A DNA stretch of 64,000 nucleotides from Nitratireductor luteus (GTDB lineage: Bacteria; Pseudomonadota; Alphaproteobacteria; Rhizobiales; Rhizobiaceae), in assembly GCF_026162365.1 (NCBI RefSeq), contig NZ_JAOANW010000019.1:26028-90027 (forward strand), given 5' to 3'. The notes below the pieces were generated by a model, which saw only the letters and a program-made list of their open reading frames with translations, was not told where the DNA came from and did not search any database. Of this stretch, positions 36,281-44,226 are shown in pieces. Position 1 is the stretch's first letter, and every line of letters starts with the position of its first letter. A program made the position numbers and the translations under genes.

Positions 36281-37945
36281 TCAGACAAGAACGTGCTGGT
36301 AGGCCCATGCGGTGGCCGCCGCGCGCGACGACAGGTCGAGTTTTATGAAGATGTTGCTCACATGGCGCTCGATCGTGCGTTCGCTCAAAAAGAGCTCGTC
36401 GGCGATGGCCTTGTTCGTCTTGCCGGTGGCGAGCAGCCGCAGAACCTGCAATTCGCGCTGACTCAGGCCATGCGATTTAGCACGCGGCCTGGCCACAAGC
36501 TCCTCCATACCGCGAAGGTCCGGATGGGCGCCCAGTCTGCTGAACACGGCTGTTGCGGCCGCGAATTCAAGTTCGGCACCGTCGCCGTCACCTTGCGCGC
36601 GGCAGGCCAGACCGATCTGAACGCGGACCCGCGCGGCCTCATAGGGCGCTTCGATGGCATTCCACACCGCGAACGCACGGCGCAGCGCGACGAGCGCCGC
36701 ACCGGTGTCTCCATCGGCGAGGGAGACAGCTCCCCGGGCCTGGTCGGCCATGGCTCTCAACACTGCGGATTCGAAGACCTCGGCGATCTCTTCCAGCTCC
36801 CCGCACGCCTGTTTTGCCTCGACGAGTTCTCCCGCGGCGATTGAAATCTCGACATAGGCCGGAAGAAGGCGCGCCCGCTGCAGGCAATCTGTTGTCGTTC
36901 CCATCACCCGGCGCATTGACGCGGCTGCCGCATCCTTGCGCCCCTGAGCCAGACGCAACAGAGCAAGTCCCGGCTGTGGTTCATGGCCGAACTGGCTGGC
37001 GCGGCGATAGTCTTCCTCCGCCGCGTCCAGATCGCCCTTGAGACGATGCGTCTCGGCCCTTTGATAAAACGCCGGTGCCGGAGGCTGCGGGTCGAAACCG
37101 TCAAGATAACGCTCGCAGGCACGGCCGGCTTCCGCGATTGCATCTCCCCAGGCGCCTGCGAGTTGCATCATCTCTGCGCGATGAGCCAGGCAAGAACCGG
37201 TGAACGCCACGATCTGCGGCTGGGCGCTGCACCATGCCGCAAGGGCGGATGTCCACTCCCGGGCCCGGTCCAGGGCATAGATGTCATGGCAGGCCTCGAT
37301 GACGCTACAATAGATCAGGCCCGTCATGATGGGCGACAGCTCACCCTCGATGACCGCCACCATAGCTTCGTCGAGAAGGGCAAGGCCGGCCGCCACTGAA
37401 CCCTTGCGCAGGTGCGCACGCCCTTGCAGATGCAGCGCGGTTGAAAGCAGATCAGCATCCTGAAACCGCTCCCCGATATCTGCGGCGGCTTTCGCTTCCT
37501 GCATAGCGGAGTCGAAATTGCCCTCAGCAAGATTCTCCTCGATGACCGGTATCAGCAGATAGCCCCGCTCGACGCAATCTTCCCCGTCACGTTGTAAAAG
37601 GCGCTTTGCCCGGGAAAACCACCCGCTGGCCGGACCGGTTTGCCCTCTGCTGGCAAGGCGGAATCCCAGCCAGAACGCCGCGCGCACTGCCCGTGGGCAA
37701 TCGCCGACCTCGAGATATGCGCGGTGGGCGCGATCGAAGGCATGCAAGGCGTCTTCGTCCCGATTGGTCAGGTAGGCCGATATGGCCAGCCGCTCGAGAT
37801 CCTCGGCTGAGAGGGATGTGTCCCTGTCGGCACGCGAAAAGGCATCGAAAGCATCGGCCCAGGCATGATGCTCAAAGCAATCGCGGCCGCTTTCGAGCTC
37901 CGTGCACAGAGCGCTGGATTTTTCCCTTTCAGTGCCTCGCATCAA
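36281..37945 (-). CDS. LuxR-type regulator with TPR-rich sensor region (regulator 2)
   Basis: A 554-residue paralogue of regulator 1 with the same architecture and several shared phrases (for example ERGYLLIP, PQPGLALLRLAQGRKDAA). TPR-like helices occupy residues 20-480. The LuxR HTH at the C terminus is LSQRELQVLRLLATGKTNKA with LFLSERTIERHVSNIFIKL. It has no receiver domain. It precedes the hydrolase-methyltransferase fusion on the same strand and is its likely regulator. Such proteins are thought to sense ligands through the repeat region; no ligand can be named. Confidence 0.82.
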   Translation of the reverse strand: MMRGTEREKSSALCTELESGRDCFEHHAWADAFDAFSRADRDTSLSAEDLERLAISAYLTNRDEDALHAFDRAHRAYLEVGDCPRAVRAAFWLGFRLASRGQTGPASGWFSRAKRLLQRDGEDCVERGYLLIPVIEENLAEGNFDSAMQEAKAAADIGERFQDADLLSTALHLQGRAHLRKGSVAAGLALLDEAMVAVIEGELSPIMTGLIYCSVIEACHDIYALDRAREWTSALAAWCSAQPQIVAFTGSCLAHRAEMMQLAGAWGDAIAEAGRACERYLDGFDPQPPAPAFYQRAETHRLKGDLDAAEEDYRRASQFGHEPQPGLALLRLAQGRKDAAAASMRRVMGTTTDCLQRARLLPAYVEISIAAGELVEAKQACGELEEIAEVFESAVLRAMADQARGAVSLADGDTGAALVALRRAFAVWNAIEAPYEAARVRVQIGLACRAQGDGDGAELEFAAATAVFSRLGAHPDLRGMEELVARPRAKSHGLSQRELQVLRLLATGKTNKAIADELFLSERTIERHVSNIFIKLDLSSRAAATAWAYQHVLV

Positions 37946-38023
37946 TATTCCTCCCCATAGCGGTGAGGTTCGGGACGAGCCACCCTAGCAGCAATTCCAG
38001 ACCTTTTCAGCGTGCTTCGACCA

Positions 38024-38087
38024 GATTGCGCTCAATGTCCGCTGCCAGGAGGGCATTTGGGCTGGCCAGGACGGTTATTGGATCAAA
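38024..38087. repeat. 64-bp direct repeat, copy 1
   Basis: This stretch is identical, base for base, to 51393-51456 in the same orientation. It begins GATTGCGCTC and ends GGATCAAA. One frame reads NVRCQEGIWAGQDGYWIK, which looks like protein, so it could be a shared gene fragment. It lies 79 bp upstream of (outside) regulator 2. The flanks are unrelated. The rest of 37946-38495 holds no gene; a TATAAT-like box occurs near 38260. Confidence 0.75.
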
Positions 38088-38335
38088 TTGTTAAATCGGG
38101 TGCACCTAGACGACAGCAACGGCTCGGAAGTGCTGGTTGAGCCTAAACGCACATCATTCTGGAGAACGGCATGGAAGACGAAGCAGAGTTCGAACGGGAA
38201 GACATCGGTCAGCCGGCCAACGACAATTGCGTTCCCAACGACTTTAGTAAGAAATGATATAATGTTTTCAGTGGCTTAGGGTTGTATTCCGCTGAATTGC
38301 TCCTTTGGGCTCTGATAAAATCAAAGGGTTATTCT

Positions 38336-38360
38336 GTAGGTTCTAATCACCCCGCAACCA
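38336..38360 (+). other. Sequence resembling the 3' end of an initiator tRNA
   Basis: GTAGGTTCTAATC followed by ACCCCGCAACCA looks like the T-arm and acceptor end of tRNA-fMet (bacterial fMet genes end CCCCGCAACCA) with small changes in the T-stem. No D-arm or anticodon arm is visible upstream. Such 3' tRNA ends are common attachment sites of integrative elements. By-eye match, so tentative. Confidence 0.3.
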
Positions 38361-38495
38361 ACTGCACTCGCGAGGGCGCGGGATGCAGACAACGTTTACG
38401 TGCACGCCTCATACTTGGAACTTTTATCATGATACTTTACACATCATATATAGGGCTCTAGATATGCAACGTGCTTTCCTGAACGGGAACAACTC

Positions 38496-38753
38496 ATGAT
38501 GACCGCGGCACAGCTCAGGGCGGCGCGTGCGCTGCTCGGGATCGACCAGAAGAGGCTGGCGGAGCTTGCCGGAGTTTCGGTGCCTACCATCCAGCGCATG
38601 GAAGCGAGCCCCGGCAATGTCAGGGGTGTCGTCGAGAGCCTGACGAAGATCGTCGAGGCGCTGGACCGGGCCGGCGTCGAGCTCATCGGCGAGGGGGCCC
38701 AGAGCCTTGGCGGCGGTCGCGGCGTCCGTCTCAAGGAGAGCGCACCGAAGTAA
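38496..38753 (+). CDS. Small XRE-family helix-turn-helix protein
   Basis: An 85-residue protein. AAQLRAARALLGIDQKRLAE, then LAGVSVPTIQRMEAS, is a clear XRE HTH. It lies 77 bp upstream of the SulP gene on the same strand, an arrangement often seen in alphaproteobacteria, and probably autoregulates the pair. The promoter region just upstream (38440-38480) is AT-rich with a TATATA stretch. Confidence 0.8.
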   Translation: MMTAAQLRAARALLGIDQKRLAELAGVSVPTIQRMEASPGNVRGVVESLTKIVEALDRAGVELIGEGAQSLGGGRGVRLKESAPK

Positions 38754-38830
38754 CCCGATCCGTTCAGCGACGGCGACCGCCGACTCCGAGCCGACGATCC
38801 CGCCGCCTTTCGTCAAGGCAGCCGGACATC

Positions 38831-40549
38831 ATGACCGCCGACACCATTGTTACGTGCCCCAGGCCCGCACCGGGATTTGCCGAACTCTTCACGCCGAAGC
38901 TCGTCACCATCCTGCGCGAGGGCTATTCTGTCGCCAGCGTCCGAGCCGACGCGGTAGCCGGTCTCACCGTGGCCATCGTGGCGCTGCCACTGTCCATGGC
39001 GATCGCGATCGCCTCGGGCGCTGCGCCCGCGCAGGGGCTCTATACGGCCATTGTCGGCGGCTTCCTCGTCTCCGCGCTCGGCGGCAGCCGGTTCCAGATC
39101 GGCGGGCCGGCGGGCGCCTTCATCGTGCTCGTTGCGGCGACTGTGCAGGCGCATGGCATGGACGGGCTCATCCTCGCTGTCATCCTGTCAGGCCTGATGC
39201 TCATGGCTGTCGGCTTGCTCCGGCTCGGCACCTATATCAAGTTCATTCCCTATCCGGTAACGGTCGGCTTTACCGCCGGCATTGCCGTCATCATCTTCGC
39301 CAGCCAGATCAGGGACCTTCTGGGCCTGCGGCTCGGCGGCGTGGAGCCCGGGCCGCTCATCGAGAAACTGCCGGTCTTGTGGTCCGGCCTGCCGACGGCA
39401 AATCCCGCCACCATTTTTCTGGCCGGGGCGACCATCGCCCTCATCGTCGGCCTCAAGCGGGTGCGGCCGCACTGGCCGGGCATGCTGATCGCCGTTGCGG
39501 TGACGGGGGTGGCGACTGTAGGTCTCGTCCTGCCGGTCGCCACCATCGGCACGGCTTTCGGCGGTATCCCTTCCGGCTTGCCCATTCCGGCGCTGCCCGC
39601 CTTCGATCTTGAGAAGGTGCAGGCGGTGCTGCCGAGCGCCGTCGCCTTCGCGCTGCTTGGCTCGATCGAATCGCTGCTTTCGGCGGTGGTGGCCGACGGG
39701 ATGACGGGGCGGCGCCATCGCTCCAATTGCGAACTGGTGGCACAGGGGGTTGCCAATATCGCTTCCGGGCTTTTCGGCGGCATCTGTGTGACGGGCACCA
39801 TTGCCCGCACCGCCACCAATGTGCGTGCCGGTGCCCACGGGCCGGTCGCCGGCATGCTGCACGCGGTCTTTCTCCTGCTCTTCGTGTTCGTCGCCGCGCC
39901 GCTGGCAAGCTACATTCCCCTGGCGAGCCTGGCCGGCGTGCTGGCCGTGGTGGCCTGGAACATGGTGGAGAAGCAGGCTTTCGTCACCCTGCTGCGCGCC
40001 TCGCGCGGCGATGCGGCGGTGCTGCTCGTCACCTTCGCCTTGACGATCTTCCGCGACCTGACGGAGGCGATCGTCATCGGCTTCGCACTGGGTTCTATCC
40101 TTTTCATCCACCGCATGTCGAAGACGACCGCCGTCGAGGCGCGGCTTCCCTTCGTCGTAGAGGACAAAGCCGATGACGCGAATGGCGGACGCGGGCCCTA
40201 TAATGAGGCGGCAGGCAGTGACCCGGATGTGGTCGTCTACCACATCTCCGGGGCCTTCTTCTTCGGCGCCGCCGCCTCCATCGGTTCCGTGCTCGACCGG
40301 ATCGCCGACTCCTATCGCGCGCTGGTGATCGACTTTTCCGCCGTGCCCTTCGTGGATTCCACGGCTGCTAACACGATCGAGGGGCTTGCCCGCAAGGCGG
40401 CGCGCCGCGGCGTGAAGATCTATCTGACCGGCACCGCGCGTCGGATGCGCCGGGACCTTTTCGCACATGGCGTGAAGCCGCCCCTCGTGCGCTATGCAAG
40501 CCGTATCGAGGACGCTGTGAAAAAGGCGCGAGGCGCGCGCGGAGCGTGA
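38831..40549 (+). CDS. SulP-family anion transporter with STAS domain
   Basis: A 572-residue protein. The membrane part has the SulP signatures: VAIVALPLSMAIAIASGAAP, the 'N-x-x-x-x-G' region ANIASGLFGGICVTGTIART and about 12 helices. A C-terminal STAS domain runs from about residue 455 (VVVYHISGAFFFGAAASIGS, LVIDFSAVPFVDSTAANTIE). It would carry sulfate, bicarbonate or another anion with Na+ or H+. Bases 39029-39570 recur as a decayed partial copy at 62640-63170. It is intact. Confidence 0.88.
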   Translation: MTADTIVTCPRPAPGFAELFTPKLVTILREGYSVASVRADAVAGLTVAIVALPLSMAIAIASGAAPAQGLYTAIVGGFLVSALGGSRFQIGGPAGAFIVLVAATVQAHGMDGLILAVILSGLMLMAVGLLRLGTYIKFIPYPVTVGFTAGIAVIIFASQIRDLLGLRLGGVEPGPLIEKLPVLWSGLPTANPATIFLAGATIALIVGLKRVRPHWPGMLIAVAVTGVATVGLVLPVATIGTAFGGIPSGLPIPALPAFDLEKVQAVLPSAVAFALLGSIESLLSAVVADGMTGRRHRSNCELVAQGVANIASGLFGGICVTGTIARTATNVRAGAHGPVAGMLHAVFLLLFVFVAAPLASYIPLASLAGVLAVVAWNMVEKQAFVTLLRASRGDAAVLLVTFALTIFRDLTEAIVIGFALGSILFIHRMSKTTAVEARLPFVVEDKADDANGGRGPYNEAAGSDPDVVVYHISGAFFFGAAASIGSVLDRIADSYRALVIDFSAVPFVDSTAANTIEGLARKAARRGVKIYLTGTARRMRRDLFAHGVKPPLVRYASRIEDAVKKARGARGA

Positions 40550-40556
40550 GTTAGGT

Positions 40557-40754
40557 TCAAGCTGTGTCCCGCGCCTGCCCCCGGCCCGGCATCCCCTCGC
40601 GGAGGGGGCGGTCTTCGTCCTCGTCGATGAGGATGCGCACGGCCGCGCCGTCGAGGTCTTCATACTGCCCTTCGTGCAACGACCAGAGAAAGGCCAAGAG
40701 GGCGGTGATGCCCATGAGAATGGCGATCGGGACAAGCCAGACGAGATGGCTCAT
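40557..40754 (-). CDS. ccoS: cbb3 oxidase assembly protein CcoS
   Basis: A 65-residue protein with one N-terminal membrane helix ([20 protein letters not shown]) and the conserved [20 protein letters not shown]. CcoS is needed for cofactor insertion into cbb3 cytochrome oxidase. It follows a truncated ccoI on the same strand, as in fixGHIS clusters, but ccoG, ccoH and the oxidase genes are absent, so it is stranded. Confidence 0.82.
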   Translation of the reverse strand: MSHLVWLVPIAILMGITALLAFLWSLHEGQYEDLDGAAVRILIDEDEDRPLREGMPGRGQARDTA

Positions 40755-41245
40755 GCACGGCCCCGGCCGGTTCCGGCGCGGGTGCGGCGGCCGGCGCCTG
40801 GGTCTCCGCGCGCAGCCGGAGCGCGTTGGCGACGACGAGGATCGAGGAGGAGGACATGGCGATGGCGGCGATCAGTGGCGTGACATGGCCGGCCAGCGCC
40901 AGCGGCAGGACGGCGATTTTGTAGGCCACCGCCATCGTCAGATTCTGGCGCACCAGCACTGCCGCGCGTTGGGCCGTCGCAAGCGCCACGGGGACGGCGC
41001 TCAGCGCCCCGGTGAAGAAGACCGTGTCGGCGGCGTTGCGCCCCACCTCCGCGGCGCTGCCCGGAGCCATGGAGACATGCGCGGCGGCAAGTGCCGGCGC
41101 ATCGTTCAAACCGTCGCCGACCATCAGCAGGGTGCGGCCCTGCCTGCGCAGTTCTTCCAGCCGGCCACCTTGTCGGCCGGCAGCATCGCGGCCCGGTAGG
41201 TCTCGATGCCGAGCTGTCGCGCGGCGGCCGCGACTGCCCCGCCTC
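40660..41245 (-). pseudogene. ccoI: C-terminal remnant of CcoI/FixI copper P-type ATPase
   Basis: After [20 protein letters not shown] and a one-base frameshift near 41165 the frame reads [40 protein letters not shown] and the last two helices to about 40760. [11 protein letters not shown] is the P-type ATPase hinge motif. The phosphorylation domain and N terminus are missing beyond about 41245. The frame runs on over the ccoS start, so the original stop may also be lost. Confidence 0.75.
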
Positions 41246-41689
41246 TGTTGGCGTTTTGGCGGCGGGAGCGGCCCTTGCCTGCTTGAGCTGGTCAGGCGCG
41301 GATGCGGCGGGCTCAGACTTGCTTGGAGAGTGGTAGGGGCCGGCGAAGTCGAGATTTCGGCATCGGTGCAGCCGAATCCGTCGCGCCTTGGACATTTCCT
41401 GGCCGATATTGCCGCCCAGTCCGGCGGATGCGTCGGCAGCGTCAAGGTCTCCGGCCGTCTCGCAGATGTGGCTGTCGCCACCCGGGAGGAGCCGGACTAT
41501 GACGACGGCGTCTGCCGAAAAGAGTTCGGGCTGGACGGACCGGACCGACTTCGCGTGACCGAGTTTGACGGCTGCCGGCCGCATCACGGTGCTGGGTGTG
41601 GTTCCAGCGGAGAGATGACCCGTAATGGAGTGGCGGCCTCGGCCCCGGCCGTGCAGATGCACGACCGAGCGCCGGCTCGCGGCGGACGG

Positions 41690-41917
41690 GGAGGGGAAGT
41701 GCCTTGGGCGCAGGAGCGCCGGTATTACGGCATCCACACGGCCATCGGCTATCGTGGCGATCCCAACCCTGTGTACGATGCGGAGGCCACGGCGCTCTTT
41801 GCCTGGCGCTCGGCGGTGTGGGCCTATGCGACGGCCGAGCTTGAGAAGGTGCAGGAGGGGCTTCGATCGGTGCCGACGGTCCGGGACTTCATGGCGGAAT
41901 TGCCGCCGTTCGAGTGA
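41690..41917 (+). pseudogene. C-terminal part of a conserved (phage-like) hypothetical protein
   Basis: The end of a longer frame reads GEVPWAQERRYYGIHTAIGY, RGDPNPVYDAEATALFAWRS and AVWAYATAELEKVQEGLRSV ending ELPPFE. It resembles small conserved proteins found near phage or lysis genes in Rhizobiales, and the next feature is a muramidase. Upstream (41246-41690) the frame looks random and no start is evident, so the gene is probably truncated. Confidence 0.35.
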
Positions 41918-42467
41918 CTGCGTAGCACGGTCGCCACGCGCCCACTCGGCGACGTGTTTCGAGCCGTCTACCGCCGATAGCCCAACACTGGATCCGGTGA
42001 CGTCCGCCATTCTCACGCTGCGCACCCGCTTTCTCAGCAAGACCGTTCCGTAGGCTGTGCGTGCCGCCAAGCACAAACGAAAGGACCGGCCCAGAGGGAG
42101 CCCTGGACCGGCCGCAATGGGCTGAGGCATGGAAGGGACGTCTGTCAGCTAGCCCATTGTGAATCAAACCCCTGCGAATAAACCTGGTTCCCTCAGCATG
42201 TAGCAGTGGGCTGCGCGCACCAGAGAGGTTCCGCGCCACTTCCCGACAAGCTGAAAGGTCAATCCAATGACCCTCACGGTGCCCGCCAAAGCGAAAAGGG
42301 GCCGGTGCTTCCGGGGAGTGAGTGGAAGCATTGCCTGAGATGCCGGCCCCCGCGGCGGCCCCCGCCCCGAAGGTCCGCCGCGACATCCTGGTGACGGATT
42401 CTACCCCCAGCCCCAATTCACGTTGCGTAACCGCGCGTTAACAAACCCATCACCTGAAAGGATATCT
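41918..42467. other. Gene-free stretch with a strong hairpin
   Basis: No gene recognised in about 550 bases. At about 42080-42111, CCGGcCCAGaGGG and CCCTGGaCCGG form a stable hairpin with a two-base loop, without a following T run. The last bases carry AAAGGATATC just before the TTG start of the muramidase remnant. Confidence 0.35.
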
Positions 42468-43110
42468 TTGTTCGATGAAGCGACCGTTCGCGCGGTCGAG
42501 CGCATTGCTGCGCGCACGAAAACCGATACCGCGGCGTGGCTAGCAGTCGCCGGAGTGGAGAGCGCCGGTCGGGTGTTCGCATCCGTAAATGGCCGAAACG
42601 AGCCGCTGATCCGCTTCGAGGGCATTACTTCGACCAGCGCCTGGTCGGTGAGAAGCGGGCGAGGGCGCGGCGGGAAGGGTTGGCGCATCCCAGTGCCGGC
42701 CGGGTGAAAAACCCGAACAGCCAAGCGGCGCGCTGGAAGATGCTCGCCCGCGCCATGGCGATCGACAAGCAGGCCGCGCTTGAATCAGTGTCCTGGGGGC
42801 ATCGGCGAGGTGATGGGCGCGCACTGGCAGTAGCTGGGTTTCGCCAGTGTCGACGAGATGGTGGCACTGGCGCGCAAGAGCGCCGGCGGCCAGATTGCCA
42901 CTCGTGGCGCGCTATGTCGAGAAAGCCGGGCTGGTCGACGGGCTGCGGCGCAAGGACTTCAGTGCCTTCGCCCGCGGCTACAATGGCTCCGCCTTCGCGC
43001 GCTACAGCTATCACACCAAAATGGCGGCTGCCTACAGGCGAATCTCGGGCAAAGTTCCTGTCTCGGCCGCGACCGGCATGCTGCGCATGGGCTCGAAGGG
43101 CGCACGGGTG
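42468..43110 (+). pseudogene. N-acetylmuramidase (DUF3380-type) with frameshifts, cut by IS110
   Basis: From TTG 42468 (after AAAGGA): FDEATVRAVERIAARTKTDT, AAWLAVAGVESAGRVFASVN with the catalytic Glu, then a shift at about 42625 to HYFDQRLVGEKRARARREGL. Later come SVSWGIGEVMGAHWQ, an in-frame TAG, FASVDEMVALARKSAGGQI, another shift, and LVARYVEKAGLVDGLRRKDF to SAATGMLRMGSKGARV. This is a phage-type peptidoglycan muramidase followed by the start of a binding domain. At 43111 it passes in frame into IS110 transposase. Confidence 0.78.
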
Positions 43111-43830
43111 CTGCGCATGGGCTGGTACCGTCCTGTGCACGCCAAGTCTGGAGATGCCCAGGAGGTGCGGGCACTGCTGGTCGGCCGCAAGCTGTTGCAG
43201 GCCAAGCTGCTCGACGTCGAGCTCAGCATCCGCGGAATCCTACGCGGTTACGGGCTCAAGGTTGGCGAGGTGAGCCGGGGGCGTTTCGAGGCGCGCATTC
43301 GCGATCTCATCGAAGGCCATGACATGCTTGGGACAGTGATCGGCGCGATGCTGCAGGCACGGGCTGCATTGTGGAATGAGTTTACCCGGCTGCACCGCGC
43401 GATGCTGAAGATCGCCCGTGCTGATCCTGTCTGCCAGCGGCTGATGAGCGCGCCCGGCGTCGGCGCCCTTGTTGCGCTCACCTATCGCGCGGCGGTCGAC
43501 GATCCGGGGCGGTTTGCGAAATCCCGAACCGTTGGTGCTTACTTCGGACTGACGCCCAAGAAATACCAGTCCGGCGAGACCGACATAGACGGCGGCATCA
43601 CCAGGGTCGGCGATGCCATGGTGCGCACCGCGCTCTATGAAGCGGCGCATATCATGCTGACGCGCGCCTCGAGGTTCTCCGCCCTGAAACGCTGGGCGAT
43701 GGACGTGGCGAAGCGGCGCGGCATGAAACGGGCGAAGGTGGCGCTGGCCCGCAAGCTTGCCACCGTCCTCCACCGCATGTGGGTGGATGCCAGCGCGTTC
43801 CGTTGGAGCAAGGAGATCGTGACCGCGTAA
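43111..43830 (+). mobile_element. IS110-family transposase, copy B (right end kept, left end lost)
   Basis: The last about 239 residues of the transposase, starting LRMGWYRPVHAKSGDAQEVR and ending AKVALARKLATVLHRMWVDA, SAFRWSKEIVTA, TAA. The N-terminal RuvC-like domain is absent. Bases 43111-43621 align ungapped with copy A 25339-25849. The differences cluster in the first 200 bp, while the rest appears identical. The frame is continuous with the muramidase remnant, giving a 327-residue chimeric frame (42847-43830). Confidence 0.88.
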
Positions 43831-43847
43831 AAGAGAAACAGGGAAGC

Positions 43848-43896
43848 GGAGCAGGCCAGCTTAGGCTCTGCTCCTTCGAGGTCCCGTCGCTGGGAC
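43848..43896 (+). repeat. Two hairpins just after the IS110 transposase stop
   Basis: GGAGCAGGCC-agctta-GGCtCTGCTCC (43848-43874, one bulge) and GTCCC-gtcgct-GGGAC (43881-43896) lie 17 and 50 bp after the TAA of copy B. They may be part of the non-coding right end of the element. Structured non-coding ends are typical of IS110 elements. Confidence 0.45.
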
Positions 43897-44140
43897 GAGG
43901 GCTTGGCAAGGTCGGGAGTAGTGCTGTGAAAGCTTCGGCAAATCACGCGTCCTAGATTGACCTGCCGGCTCTGGATCTGATGGCATAGTGTGGCAGTCTT
44001 CGTGCTGACCACGGACAGAAGCATGATCCTGGCGGCGTGATGATCACTCGAAGGGACTTGACGAGCAAAGGCCCATTACAGAAGCACTGCCGATCGGACG
44101 GCTTTATCCTTCCGTTGGAGTAGGCCGAGAGCCACGAGGC

Positions 44141-44203
44141 CTATTTAAGCTCGCTTACGTTAGCTTCTCCGTTATTTAAGTATCGATAGGATTGTTTAAA
44201 TAG
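44141..44203. promoter_or_regulatory. Repeated TATTTAA boxes upstream of fic
   Basis: CTATTTAAG (44141-44149) and TTATTTAAG (44172-44180) are direct repeats 31 bp apart, and GTTTAAATAG (44194-44203) is the same box inverted, 23 bp before the fic ATG. They are candidate operators for the winged HTH of the Fic protein itself. Bases 43897-44140 contain nothing else recognised. Confidence 0.4.
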
Positions 44204-44226
44204 CGCCGCGCTGCCATGATGGCCCT

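Noticed and set aside
38088..38279. 63-residue plus-strand frame
   Set aside because: No ribosome site or recognisable motif; it begins just after the 64-bp repeat.
39188..40735. 515-residue minus-strand open frame
   Set aside because: Antisense to SulP; low-complexity composition and no motif.
40751..42130. 459-residue minus-strand open frame
   Set aside because: Only a shadow over the ccoI remnant and unassigned sequence; the motifs are in other frames.
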